The notes: a model not told the origin generated them from the sequence alone. A stretch of 60,219 nt of DNA from Dyadobacter fermentans (GCF_019924045.1 NZ_JAHXBN010000039.1:1-60219), one strand, 5' to 3'. Positions 27,456-36,087 are shown, counted from the first letter of the stretch. Translations and numbers: made by a program.

Positions 27456-28649
27456 ATGAAGATTTCTAAAACTGTGACCATCATCATTTTTATCTTTTAC
27501 GGCCTCAATAGTTGCAAACATAAAGAAAACATCGTCGAGCCCGAAGAGAATGAAATCAACTCCATTGTTGAGCAAAAAAACAGTCAAATACTTGTTTACG
27601 CCGAAAATATCTCAGTCTATGGAGAGTACGGAATTTGGACAGGTGGGATTGGTTCTAAATACGAGGTCACGGAGTTTGATAAAGACGGCCTCCCGGTCTT
27701 CGCAAAAATCGACGCGGGCTATGGTGAGGGTTTTCCCGGAAGCTGGGGAGAATATCCAAGTACGGTAAAACTAAAATACGACAATCGCCTGAGGCTTACT
27801 AACTCTGTCCAAGTTTTTAAAGATTTGGTTATACCGTCTAGTTACAGTGTACCTGACGGGAAAAGCCTGGACCCAGATCGTGAAATTTATCAGGAATACG
27901 AATATGACGGCTATTCGAATCGAATCACACACGAGCTCCGGTACTACTTAAATACCAAAACAAAAAACAAACAAATTGTTTACGAAGTATTTCGCACGTT
28001 CAATACAAAAGGAAGGCTTTTAAAATCTTGGAACCCAAAAGAAACTATATTTGAATCAACTTATGATAAATACGGCAACCCGTTAACTCAAAAAAGAGGC
28101 TCACTTGTGCAGAACTGGGAGTACAAATACGACGCCTCGGGTAGAGTAGTAAGCCGCAAAGTTTCCGGCACAAAATTTCATGAAGAGAATATTTATGATA
28201 ACCAAGGGCGATTAATAAAACAAACAGGGAATATTTCCCGTCCTGGATTTCAAGAATTTATTACTCCTTCAAGGATCGGCCAATTAGTTTCAGATGATTT
28301 TGACCATGGAGATGATTATTTCCATGTCAAAGAAAGCGGCCAGTTCGATCCCGGGTATTTTGCGCCAGATCCATATTCGTTCGACTTCGAATATATCGAC
28401 GGCAAAACTATTGCAACTAATTCGTTGAGAGATCGAAAATACATTATAAACAATCGAGGAAAGCTGGAAAGACAAGAGCTGCTCTGGGATTGGGACGGAG
28501 GCTCTGGCAACGCATATTTCTTCGAGGAATACATATATGATGCTTCCGGAACGTTCGTGAAATTCAAGCAATGGGTAACCGATAAGACTCGTCAAAATGT
28601 TTTGATAACTTATGGCATCCCCCAGGTACTGAAATACAAGCAATTCTAG
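27456..28649 (+). CDS. Lipoprotein with YD-repeat-like sequence, second of a tandem pair
   Basis: 397 residues; MKISKTVTIIIFIFYGLNSC is the lipoprotein signal. It parallels the first copy along its whole length: KNSQILVYAENISVYGEYG, KYEVTEFDKDGLPVFAKID, YSVPDGKSLDPDREIYQEYE, KYDASGRVVSRKVSG, NIYDNQGRLIKQTGN and EYIYDASGTFVKFKQ. The most divergent part lies between residues ~270 and 330. Both copies end in L-[RK]-Y-K-x-F. Their spacing and shared direction suggest independent promoters or a weak operon. Confidence 0.75.
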   Translation: MKISKTVTIIIFIFYGLNSCKHKENIVEPEENEINSIVEQKNSQILVYAENISVYGEYGIWTGGIGSKYEVTEFDKDGLPVFAKIDAGYGEGFPGSWGEYPSTVKLKYDNRLRLTNSVQVFKDLVIPSSYSVPDGKSLDPDREIYQEYEYDGYSNRITHELRYYLNTKTKNKQIVYEVFRTFNTKGRLLKSWNPKETIFESTYDKYGNPLTQKRGSLVQNWEYKYDASGRVVSRKVSGTKFHEENIYDNQGRLIKQTGNISRPGFQEFITPSRIGQLVSDDFDHGDDYFHVKESGQFDPGYFAPDPYSFDFEYIDGKTIATNSLRDRKYIINNRGKLERQELLWDWDGGSGNAYFFEEYIYDASGTFVKFKQWVTDKTRQNVLITYGIPQVLKYKQF

Positions 28650-29070
28650 TGTTAAAAATTTCACATAGTAGGCTTAATCTTCAAAGCTCAATTCAAAATT
28701 ATCCATAACCCGCCCTGACTTAGGTATCCTCATGCTTGAAGACTAAGAGAACTGCGAATAAAATCGCTTACATAGAACGAAAATTGGCAGACCTCAAAGG
28801 TAAGATGATGGATTTTACCAACAATCGACCAACTTTGGGTATATAGGAGCCTACAAACCTAGTTGATCCTAACAGCTACCTGGTTGTCAGCTATCCAGTC
28901 TTTCTTACTACATTACATCTATTTACACCAAGTTACATCGATGCAGCCGTCGTACTCTAGCTGTCACTTTATGAAAGACGGATGCCACGCAAGTGGTGTC
29001 TCACGCACGATCTTTTCGGATAGTAAACTGGTCCATGTAACTGCTTTTGAACTACATACCCGGTTCTGCC
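28650..29070. other. Intergenic region without a clear gene
   Basis: A 37-codon open stretch at about 28737-28850 (KTKRTANKIAYIERKLADLK) looks like a piece of coiled coil and may be debris. The rest of the region shows no reading frame with family character. Confidence 0.35.
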
Positions 29071-29220
29071 ATGAAAAAACTTACTCCACTAGAAGTCGCG
29101 GCGATTATACTGACGATAGCTGCATTCATTTTCTTTCTCGACAAATCAGTCCTTATTAAAAAGACTGTCAATCTAAGACCGCAGGAGCCGAAACCGCCTT
29201 TAGGCTGTTGCCCCCGCTGA
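29071..29220 (+). CDS. Small single-pass membrane protein (49 residues)
   Basis: The ATG at 29071 opens MKKLTPLEVAAIILTIAAFI, then a short charged tail and a C-terminal PKPPLGCCPR. One hydrophobic helix of ~18 residues suggests membrane insertion or a signal anchor; the proline/cysteine end is unusual. The last 20 bp overlap the SDR fragment on the other strand. It is plausible as a real small gene, but I cannot test conservation. Confidence 0.4.
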   Translation: MKKLTPLEVAAIILTIAAFIFFLDKSVLIKKTVNLRPQEPKPPLGCCPR

Positions 29221-29365
29221 ACCGATAATTCCACCGATCGACGAAATATTTATAATCGAACCGCCGCCATTACTTCTTAGGTACGGCAAAACCTCCTTTG
29301 TTCCCAGGAACTGGCTGACCAGGTTCACAGATAACACCTTGTTGAATTCTTCCAGCGTACGCTCT
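29200..29365 (-). pseudogene. Internal fragment of a short-chain dehydrogenase (SDR)
   Basis: The minus strand reads ERTLEEFNKVLSVNLVSQFL, then GTKEVLPYLRSNGGGSIINI and SSIGGIIGSAGATA before a stop. These are the SDR helix with V-N-L, the strand G-S-I-I-N-I-S-S with the catalytic serine region, and the loop before YxxxK. The frame ends exactly where the catalytic tyrosine should follow. The nucleotide-binding N-terminus and the C-terminus are both missing, so this is a dead piece of a larger gene cut on its upstream side by the lipoprotein gene. Confidence 0.75.
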
Positions 29366-30126
29366 TATTTGAAGAGCTGTTTGAACGCTACGGTGGTCGC
29401 CGCAGAATAGGCAGCACGTTCTGCGCTCAATCGTCCGTCAAGGGGATACGGCAGGTAAATCCCCATGTACCCAAACGTTTCATTGACGCCGAGCACTATC
29501 CCGAAGGTCCGCTCATCGTTCAGGATGTATACTTGGTTATCCTGAGTCATTCGATCCGGATATCGCTCCTTTATGAATGTCGCCGATGCCTGTACGGTGG
29601 CTGTTGTATTGTCGAAAAGTATGCCTGCTGATTGCAACTTCCCTTTGTCAAAGATATAGATTACACCCCGCATCTGCGTCCCTGCCGCGCCTTCGTAGGC
29701 AAGCCCGTCAGTAGTTTCCTTCAAAAGCTTCCGTTTCTCCTTGGATTTGATTGTAGCCATTGTAGCGCCAAATTCTAGAATCGGCTCCGTGAATATGGTA
29801 ATGTATGGGGAAATCGTCACCTTACTTTCGACTTTTACGCCGTTAGCGCCCGTGCCGGAAACAGTCGCTTCGCCAATTTTACGCGCAGTAAATTTGCCGT
29901 TGGCATCAACCTTACCAACCTTTTCATTTGACGAGACCCAGGTGAACGTCGAAGCAAAAATATCCTCATTGCCCTTTTTGAGCGCGAACTGGTGGTCCTT
30001 ATCGTATTTGAGCTCAATAGTCTGAGCGTCGATTGATATGGTGGGTTCGGGGTCTTTGTCTTTGCCTTTAGAGCACGCGAAAAGGATGGACGTGCTGATC
30101 AGTGTCAGAAGTAGTTTTTTCATCAT
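29365..30126 (-). CDS. Lipoprotein with bacterial Ig-like (Big2-type) domain
   Basis: 253 residues from the ATG at 30126. MMKKLLLTLISTSILFACSK is a lipoprotein signal (lipobox FAC). Residues ~30-110 look like a Big_2 Ig fold: TISIDAQTIELKYDKDHQF, TFTWVSSNEKVGKVDANGKF and TARKIGEATVSGTGANG. The C-terminal ~140 residues (for example GVIYIFDKGKLQSAGILFDN and TFGYMGIYLPYPLDGRLSAE) are a separate alpha/beta domain I do not recognise. It is likely anchored in the outer or inner membrane and facing the periplasm or surface. The gene stop abuts the SDR remnant. Confidence 0.7.
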   Translation of the reverse strand: MMKKLLLTLISTSILFACSKGKDKDPEPTISIDAQTIELKYDKDHQFALKKGNEDIFASTFTWVSSNEKVGKVDANGKFTARKIGEATVSGTGANGVKVESKVTISPYITIFTEPILEFGATMATIKSKEKRKLLKETTDGLAYEGAAGTQMRGVIYIFDKGKLQSAGILFDNTTATVQASATFIKERYPDRMTQDNQVYILNDERTFGIVLGVNETFGYMGIYLPYPLDGRLSAERAAYSAATTVAFKQLFK

Positions 30127-30337
30127 TAATAGAGGTGAGGTAGTAACGACTTGCAACATACTATGTCCAGAACATGCTTCAAAATAGTTCGCAAACAAGT
30201 ATGGCCACCAGAGCGCTATTATAGATTCGACTTACTAAACGGTCCCCGGAAGGCCACAGATATTTTTGAGTATTGCTTCCCAAACAACTGCTTTATTATC
30301 ATCAAAAGGACTTTACACTTAGTAGCCCCTCGTCGTT

Positions 30338-31372
30338 ATGGAAAACAAGCTCGTATTTATTTCCCATATCACCACCGAAGCAGAAATTGCCAGAGAACTT
30401 AAAGAACTAATTGAACGGCAGTTCCTGAACACAATTGAAGTCTTTGCCTCGTCGCACGAACAAAGCATCGAATTCGGCATGGACTGGTTTGCAGCGATAA
30501 AACAATCGATTCAGAATGCGAAAGTCCTAATTGTGTTGTGCAGCCCTATTTCAGTTACTAGAACCTGGATACCATTCGAAGCCGGCGCCGGCTGGGGGCG
30601 AGACATCAGGGTCATTCCACTATGCCATTCTGGACTCAAACCTAGTCAATTACCTACGCCTCTTGCCTCTCTTCAGGGTGGCATGTTAAACAATCAAAAT
30701 GACATTCAAAAAACATTTCAAACTATTGCAAAGGCTTTTAATTGCTCAGCCCCATCGATAGGTGATACGAAGCTATTCGAAATCGTCCGGCGATTCGAAA
30801 AAACCACGAAAATGAGTGCGCTTATCAAGGATATTCATTTTATTGAGTCAGTACTTAGACCGAACCTAGAAAGACTTTCATCCTGCATATTATCGTCATA
30901 CTATGATATGAATGACTTGCAAATGAGGCTAACCGTCGCAACGTTTGCTACAGAGCGTATTCAACTAAATTGGAAGCCAAGGTGGATTTTCAATACTGCC
31001 TTCGTTGGAAAAAGAATTGACAATTCATTGGTATTTGAGGCTACAAACGAGGCCATTGATGAAGTTCTGGATAACGTCAAATTTTTGTTAAACTACCGGC
31101 AAATTGAAATCCCCAAATCGCTTGTCGATCAGTTTGAAAAAATCTTCCAATTCGATGAGAGCGCCAACATATGGTACCCCTCGCTGAAGTACTTGGTGTC
31201 TTATGGGGAAGAATCAATTGCCCTGGCCATCCATCTACTAGAGTCAAGCGGAGAAATATCCGATCAGAATATGTTGGTATATCAGCACATTGAATCTTAC
31301 CACCAAAATATATTGGCATTCCAAGATTGGATTGCTAGAATTTACGAAGAAATGAGCAACATACTCGCCTAA
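30338..31372 (+). CDS. TIR-domain protein with a C-terminal helical domain (candidate defence effector)
   Basis: 344 residues. The first ~110 form a TIR-like fold: KLVFISHITTEAEIARELKE (strand A and helix), FASSHEQSIEFGMDWFAAIK, AKVLIVLCSPISVTRTWIPF and EAGAGWGRDIRVIPLCHSG. W77 and E81 in W-x-x-x-E match the place of the NADase catalytic glutamate of bacterial TIR domains. The remaining ~230 residues are mostly helical (for example LIKDIHFIESVLRPNLERLS) and not known to me. Prokaryotic TIR proteins commonly act as NAD-consuming anti-phage effectors. There is no obvious sensor gene beside it, so it may work alone or the helical part may sense. It lies next to phage portal debris. Confidence 0.75.
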   Translation: MENKLVFISHITTEAEIARELKELIERQFLNTIEVFASSHEQSIEFGMDWFAAIKQSIQNAKVLIVLCSPISVTRTWIPFEAGAGWGRDIRVIPLCHSGLKPSQLPTPLASLQGGMLNNQNDIQKTFQTIAKAFNCSAPSIGDTKLFEIVRRFEKTTKMSALIKDIHFIESVLRPNLERLSSCILSSYYDMNDLQMRLTVATFATERIQLNWKPRWIFNTAFVGKRIDNSLVFEATNEAIDEVLDNVKFLLNYRQIEIPKSLVDQFEKIFQFDESANIWYPSLKYLVSYGEESIALAIHLLESSGEISDQNMLVYQHIESYHQNILAFQDWIARIYEEMSNILA

Positions 31373-31444
31373 TGCAAAAGGAGAACCCTTGATATCTAAT
31401 CAATACATCGCGTAAATAAGGTATTTATTACCTATTTTTACCAA

Positions 31445-31834
31445 TGTCAGAACACGCTATATGAATTACTAAGACCTCCAGTCCGCGTCATTGACGGCGG
31501 CGACATCGCTAATATCCTCGAAATCCTCACTTCCCAGGCAGATCGGCCCGACACCAAGAAACTCCAAAGCCAGTGGTTTGTGACCGGCCACGACGCCATG
31601 GACCGAACCAAGCGCCGCGACCGCAATGCGCTATACGAAGAGGTTGACAAGGACGAGGACGACGCAACCACCAAAGTAAAAAGCCGCGTTGAATCAGTGG
31701 CGCGCATTCCGGTTCCTTTCCAAAAGAACATCGTGAGTAAGGCGGTTTCCTTCCTTTTCGGAAATCCTGTCAAAATCGTTACGCCGTTGATCCAGGTCGA
31801 AGAGCTGCGAGTGCTCAACGCCATTAGAAGCTAG
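31445..31834 (+). pseudogene. Phage portal protein, N-terminal fragment
   Basis: One open frame without a convincing start encodes LYELLRPPVRVIDGGDIANI, then TKKLQSQWFVTGHDAMDRTK, EEVDKDEDDATTKVKSRVES and ARIPVPFQKNIVSKAVSFLF, followed by GNPVKI. The last part (V-A-R-I-P-V-P-F-x-x-x-I-V-x-x-A-x-x-F-L-F-G-x-P-V) matches the start of SPP1 gp6-like portal proteins as I know them. It ends at a stop at 31834 after ~125 residues of a protein normally several times longer. A further piece lies at 32508. Confidence 0.65.
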
Positions 31835-31943
31835 TAGCAACCCGCGTCTGGTCAATCGCAGCCCGGCGATACCTTGGCCATCTCTGCGGTTTTAAGTAAT
31901 TTGGCTTCATTTCGTTGCCAGTACTTCTAATATTCCTGATCTA

Positions 31944-32444
31944 ATGCCCAGACTCTTTATCGCTGTATTATTAATAGGACTACTATCTTGCCAAAAGGAC
32001 GAATCAAACGGAGAAGGGAAGTCCGAAGTAGATGCCAACGCCGCCGTGACAGATACCACTATTGCAACGATTAAATTCGACGCGACGGAAATGCCGTATA
32101 TCTTTAACAAGAACGCATCAGCAGCAACACTGACACCTCAGGACCTTGAACAAATTGATAGTTTGCTTCTCGTATGCGTAGCAAATTGCAATAAGACAAT
32201 CAGGCAAGATTTACAATTCATGAAAATTGACCTTGTCGGTCGACTCTACAAAAAACAACCGGTAGCGGTAGTAAATCGCCGTGGAGAAAAAGAAGTATGG
32301 GTAAACTGCTTTTGTGACGACTTCTCGAAGCCTTGGAGGAATGAAATTCTTTCCGTCAGTGACGGAGGTAGCTGTTACTTCAATTTCAAGATTAACCTGA
32401 AGTCCTTAACGTATTATGATTTCGGTGTAAACGGATTGGCATAG
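31944..32444 (+). CDS. Hypothetical lipoprotein between two portal fragments
   Basis: 166 residues. MPRLFIAVLLIGLLSCQKDE is a lipoprotein signal. The mature protein contains LTPQDLEQIDSLLLVCVANCN, then KKQPVAVVNRRGEKEVWVNC and the end SDGGSCYFNFKINLKSLTYY. Several cysteines could form disulphides in the periplasm. I do not recognise the family. It sits exactly between the N- and C-terminal pieces of a phage portal gene, so it may be cargo inserted into a prophage or a later insertion into its debris. Confidence 0.65.
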   Translation: MPRLFIAVLLIGLLSCQKDESNGEGKSEVDANAAVTDTTIATIKFDATEMPYIFNKNASAATLTPQDLEQIDSLLLVCVANCNKTIRQDLQFMKIDLVGRLYKKQPVAVVNRRGEKEVWVNCFCDDFSKPWRNEILSVSDGGSCYFNFKINLKSLTYYDFGVNGLA

Positions 32445-32507
32445 CTTTGCCTATACGGGAAGAAATTATGCGGTTAAAACACAAACGCTCGGCTATGCAT
32501 ATTGAGC

Positions 32508-32648
32508 ATGCGCGAGATTTTCGACGCATATCTTAAACGCCAGCTCAACATCATTAAGGCGTTCGTCGGCGTGATGGAAAAATTTTTGGCGCCAGCAATT
32601 AAGAAACTGCGCGTGAACGCGGAAATCGTGCCACTTTTTATCGGTTAA
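32508..32648 (+). pseudogene. Phage portal protein, C-terminal fragment
   Basis: A 46-codon frame reads MREIFDAYLKRQLNIIKAFV and then LRVNAEIVPLFIG. The helix Y-L-K-R-Q-L-N-I-I-K-A-F and the N-A-E-I-x-P-L-F strand resemble the region near the end of SPP1-type portal proteins. Together with 31445-31834 it suggests that a portal gene once spanned this spot and was broken by deletion and insertion. Its end overlaps the convergent hydrolase stop. Confidence 0.45.
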
Positions 32649-33795
32649 CCTCTAAAATCCAAGTTGATATTTGGTCCAGGGCCTTCGGGGAAAACGTTTG
32701 TTCCAGCTTGGCATACTCCTGCATTGTGCATTCGTTGCATTCCTGAAAGAAATGATTCAGGCCCGGCATTTCTTTGACAGTTACCTTATTATTGAGATTC
32801 CTAAGAGAATTGGAGATCGCTGCTAGGTTCTCCTTGGAAGTGACTTGCACGTCTCTATCCCCATTCAAAGCTAGAACCGGGCATTTCACTTTGGCGAGTG
32901 ACGAGACAGGGTCATACTTCAAAAAGAATATCCACCATGGAGTAGTCACTGCCGCCACCTGCTCGCTTACGAACTGGGCCTTTGTAATATTCGCCGGCAT
33001 TAACTTCTTCGGAAAGTTCTGAAAGGCATTCTCTGCCAAAACGGTCAGCTTCGCATTTCGCTCTTCCGCATTTCCCGTACTTTGAACGACTTTATAGGCT
33101 GCGGAACTCATCTCTTTTGCTTGCAGAATCTCCGAATGTGAAAACCCCATAGTCTTTGCGACCAGGCCTATGTGAATAAGCATTATCGAATCACCCCTGA
33201 TTCCTGGAGCTGCTAGCAGCGTAATAAAATCAATGTCATGCGAACGGCTCGCTACTATTGCCGCGATTGTGCCTCCCTCGCTATGGCCAATAAGGCCTAT
33301 TTTACTCATGTCGATTTCCTTTCTGCTTTTCAGGTATCCAACCGCACTTTCCACGTCATCAGCGAAATCCATTGAAGTCGCCTTGGCAAAATCACCGGTA
33401 GACTTCCCCACGCCTCTATCGTCGAATCTTAAAACCGCTATTCCCTGCTTTGTGAGATAATCGGCCAACACGAGAAAAGGCCTGTGCCCACCACTTACCT
33501 CTTCATCTCGGTTGTGCGGGCCGCTGCCTGTGATTAGCACGACAGCAGGATACACTCCTGTTTTTTGGGGCAGTGTTAAGGTTCCGGCGAGTACGTCGCC
33601 AGTTTTTGAATTGGTGAATGCAACGCCCTCACTGTAATAAGGATATGGCTTTTGCGGCTCTTGTGGATGCTTATTTTGGGAGGTATCTTCTTGCGAATTG
33701 CAGCTACTAAGAAAAATCGTAATGAGAAACGTTAACAGTATCCGTCCGGTAAAACCCGTATTGCCGGACGGATACAAAGAAACAGAAACAGACAT
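32638..33795 (-). CDS. Alpha/beta hydrolase lipoprotein
   Basis: 385 residues with lipobox SLFLSSC-like text (FLITIFLSSCNS) at ~25-35. The fold is clear: LITGSGPHNRDEEVSGGHRP (oxyanion region), FDDRGVGKS, the nucleophile elbow GLIGHSEGG (catalytic Ser), LALNGDRDVQVTSKEN (acid) and PGLNHFFQECNEC (His). It is like the envelope-associated esterase/peptidase-like hydrolases of Bacteroidota (alpha/beta hydrolase, DLH or S9-like). The natural substrate is unknown. It stands next to a small membrane protein gene upstream (22 bp), so the two may form an operon. Confidence 0.85.
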   Translation of the reverse strand: MSVSVSLYPSGNTGFTGRILLTFLITIFLSSCNSQEDTSQNKHPQEPQKPYPYYSEGVAFTNSKTGDVLAGTLTLPQKTGVYPAVVLITGSGPHNRDEEVSGGHRPFLVLADYLTKQGIAVLRFDDRGVGKSTGDFAKATSMDFADDVESAVGYLKSRKEIDMSKIGLIGHSEGGTIAAIVASRSHDIDFITLLAAPGIRGDSIMLIHIGLVAKTMGFSHSEILQAKEMSSAAYKVVQSTGNAEERNAKLTVLAENAFQNFPKKLMPANITKAQFVSEQVAAVTTPWWIFFLKYDPVSSLAKVKCPVLALNGDRDVQVTSKENLAAISNSLRNLNNKVTVKEMPGLNHFFQECNECTMQEYAKLEQTFSPKALDQISTWILEVNR

Positions 33796-33817
33796 ATCCT
33801 GAGCTGGGTTTATTTAT

Positions 33818-34243
33818 CTAATAAAGTGAGTCAAGCAAGTAAGTTACACAAAAGGAAATGACAAATGGCAGGTAAGAAATCGTATAAAATTCGAATCGGC
33901 TGTGAAGCCCGACAAATACTTCGGATATTCTATTTTCTTCGAGGCTTACATGGGAACCGATGACGGCGATACTGAGGTAGATTAGAATAAAAGTACAGAG
34001 ATACGTCGCAACCCGGCTGGAAAAGAGCATATTGAACCCCAAAAAGCTGACTGGAAATAGCGCGAGTAACGCCATCATTCGGATTAATACCAGCGGGAAC
34101 GCGAGCACGTACGCTTCGAGATAGAACGCGGCAACGATAGAAATAATCGCATCTGCTAAAATTAGAAAGAGGCTATTAACCAGAACTCTCTGCAAGAGTG
34201 ACTTGTGTTTTGCTTCCAAGATGATGAGCGAATTTATTTTCAT
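33818..34243 (-). CDS. Four-helix membrane protein of unknown function
   Basis: 141 residues with four hydrophobic stretches (VLVNSLFLILADAIISIVAA, LVLIRMMALLALFPVSFLGF, ATYLCTFILIYLSIAVIGSH, YLPFVISFCVTYLLDSLY). No conserved motif stands out. It is 22 bp upstream of the alpha/beta hydrolase gene on the same strand and may be co-transcribed. Confidence 0.6.
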   Translation of the reverse strand: MKINSLIILEAKHKSLLQRVLVNSLFLILADAIISIVAAFYLEAYVLAFPLVLIRMMALLALFPVSFLGFNMLFSSRVATYLCTFILIYLSIAVIGSHVSLEENRISEVFVGLHSRFEFYTISYLPFVISFCVTYLLDSLY

Positions 34244-34637
34244 TTTCCAACTTACAAGGTGCGTAAACTAAACACACCCAGCAACTTTGTTTTTATCATT
34301 TGCGTGTCAAGTAGATACTGTGGTCCCGTGAAGCAAAACTCCTTCCAAAAGTTAAAAGACCTTCGTCCCTTCCACTTACCCCTCGGCAAGGTCTATGCGA
34401 TTGATAATACATCTCCGGCCTCCAACGGCGGGAAAGCCGTCATTTCTCAGAAAACGTCCGTCAGCCGGTGTGGTAAATGGTCCGGCGCGGGAGTTTGAGG
34501 TGTTGCAGGCAGAAGAAATGGCTGAATAATATTTAAAGAATCGTATTGCAGGCTTTGGGATCTAAAGGGATTCTTTCCGTTCCAACTTTTTATAGTTTTA
34601 CGGAAGATCTTTTGAACGTGAACTCGACAATCAATTT
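34244..34637. other. Intergenic region with possible phage-gene debris
   Basis: A stretch on the plus strand near 34400-34530 reads PTAGKPSFLRKRPSAGVVNG and then EFEVLQAEEMAE before a stop, which looks like the tail of a protein whose start is gone. I cannot name it. The rest shows nothing. Confidence 0.3.
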
Positions 34638-35446
34638 ATGAAACATCATCGACGTAAATCCACTGATGCCTGCCTTTTATGCATCTCCGAGAAGGCCACG
34701 CAAAGAAATTCTCACGTGGTACCCAAAAGTACGAGTAAACGATTGTTCGTGGACAACGTCAAGCACCAGTTGTATGGCATTTCGCCTGGCACGCCCATCG
34801 ACAAGCCAACGATTCAGCAAGACACAAGCAAGGAGGACTTCTTATTCTGCCCCTCTTGTGAAACGTATCTCGGAGTTATCGAGTCCTACTTTACAGAATA
34901 CCTTCACAAACTTCTTCTCAACAACAGGGGGCCAATCTATTTCGATTCGGCAGAAGTAGGAAATGGGATTATTTGCCTAACAACCAAAAAGTGGCGCCTA
35001 TTATTATATTCCTCCTAATCGACGCGCTGCTCTATAAATGTCACATTACGTCAGTGAAACCGTTCGAGGCATTTGCGTTGCCGAAAAATACTGCAGAAGG
35101 AATTCGTGAGCAGTTGTTGAGGTTCAAAACCACGAGTAGGAACGATCTGATTACATTGAGTGAAAAAGCTCAAAATTTCAATTTTAGGGCCTTTTCACTT
35201 GCTGCACCGATCTCATGGACGGAGCAATGCTTCAATCCTATTACCATAAGTAATTCAAAGGCCAACCCCATCTTTCTACTTACCGGTGATTATTTGATAC
35301 TTGTTCAACCGAACGAAACAAACGTCACAACACACTATTTAAACACTCGCGGCAACAACATAAAAATAAACCTACTGCCGACCGAGATTTGGAACATGCT
35401 TCCTTATGCGGCAGTTCAAAAACTCATGGCTTACAACATGCTCTGA
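34638..35446 (+). pseudogene. HNH-like zinc-binding protein, frameshifted
   Basis: Two overlapping frames appear to be one gene of ~265 residues. The first (34638-35018) has ACLLCISEKATQRNSHVVPK and LFCPSCETYLGVIESYFTEY, that is two CxxC pairs and an H-V-V-P segment typical of HNH/zinc-finger nuclease-like proteins. The second frame (34973-35446) continues with TSVKPFEAFALPKNTAEGIR and ends in MLPYAAVQKLMAYNML. The switch falls around 35005-35020, after KKWRLLLYSS. The second frame could in principle be started separately, but its first 20 residues look like out-of-frame text. It may be a broken nuclease or defence-type gene. Confidence 0.6.
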
Positions 35447-35749
35447 TCGCTTACCTTGGATCCATCATTATTTATTCGCAGCTCTTAATCGGGACGACAA
35501 ACCGGTTTACAATTTAAACCGCGGTTTAAATTAAACCGCCCGCGAACTCGTTTAGAGGTTTAAGTTTAATACCCCCTTTAGGGGGTTAAACTAAACCGAT
35601 TTTTAAACAGGTAAGAAATACCCGAAATCCAGGCAGCAGTCAATGAAATCAGAAGCGCAGATGTCCCCACAGACGTCCTCGATAAATAGGCATTGCTTTT
35701 TTGCTACACTTAGTTACATTGTGGCATTAATAAACCCTTTTATCAGATC
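35447..35749. other. Intergenic region with palindromic GGTTTAA elements
   Basis: No protein gene is supported. The centre (35503-35597) holds the two palindromes listed separately. The remaining ~150 bp lead into the first DUF805 gene and should contain its promoter. Confidence 0.5.
35503..35597. repeat. Two adjacent palindromes built from GGTTTAA/TTAAACC
   Basis: 35503-35538 is a near-perfect palindrome around CCGCGG, with arms CGGTTTA..AATTTAAACCG and its mirror. 35557-35597 is a second: GGTTTAAGTTTAAtaCCCCC, a TTTA loop, then GGGGGTTAAACTAAACC. Eight or so GGTTTAA or TTAAACC units occur in under 100 bp, in both orientations. Possible roles are a protein-binding array (replication initiator or phage regulator), a recombination site or a strong RNA hairpin/terminator for the gene ending at 35446. 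Confidence 0.7.
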
Positions 35750-36073
35750 ATGTTCAAAAAACCATTCTCCTTCGATGGGCGCATTGGGCGCACCGAGTAT
35801 TGCCTTTCTTACTTCGGATACTTTGCTGCACTCATGGTGTTGGAGCTCGTCTCTTTTAAGTCTGAGGTGGGCATCCTCTTCTCATTTGTCTGCGCAATTC
35901 CAATCTTTTGGTTCGCCTTAGCCCAGGGAGCAAAAAGATGCCATGACAGAAACAATATCGGATGGTTTCAAATAATCCCGGGGTACTTCTTTTGGATGGC
36001 GTTCGCTCCGGGCGATCCCGGCGAAAATGATTTTGGTCCAAGTCCTAAGCAGTCGGCAGAACTACACGCTTGA
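35750..36073 (+). CDS. DUF805 family membrane protein, first of three
   Basis: 107 residues. FKKPFSFDGRIGRTEYCLSY is the conserved N-terminal signature of DUF805 (FSFxGRxxRxEYW-like). Three hydrophobic segments follow, then AQGAKRCHDRNNIGWFQIIP (R-x-H-D) and FAPGDPGENDFGPSPK, the usual NxYGPxP end. The family is an inner-membrane protein of unknown function. It is followed 14 bp later by a close paralogue, and a third copy lies at 37004. Confidence 0.88.
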   Translation: MFKKPFSFDGRIGRTEYCLSYFGYFAALMVLELVSFKSEVGILFSFVCAIPIFWFALAQGAKRCHDRNNIGWFQIIPGYFFWMAFAPGDPGENDFGPSPKQSAELHA

Positions 36074-36087
36074 AACCCTCTTAAACC

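Noticed and set aside
28863..29159. 98-codon plus-strand frame
   Set aside because: Cys/His/Ser-rich, unstructured text with no family likeness; a 49-residue frame overlapping it looks more real.
34205..34498. 97-codon plus-strand frame overlapping the start of the membrane protein gene
   Set aside because: Translation lacks any domain character and overlaps the start of a better gene on the other strand.
35503..35597. GGTTTAA array as a CRISPR
   Set aside because: Units are in both orientations with no regular spacers and no cas genes nearby.
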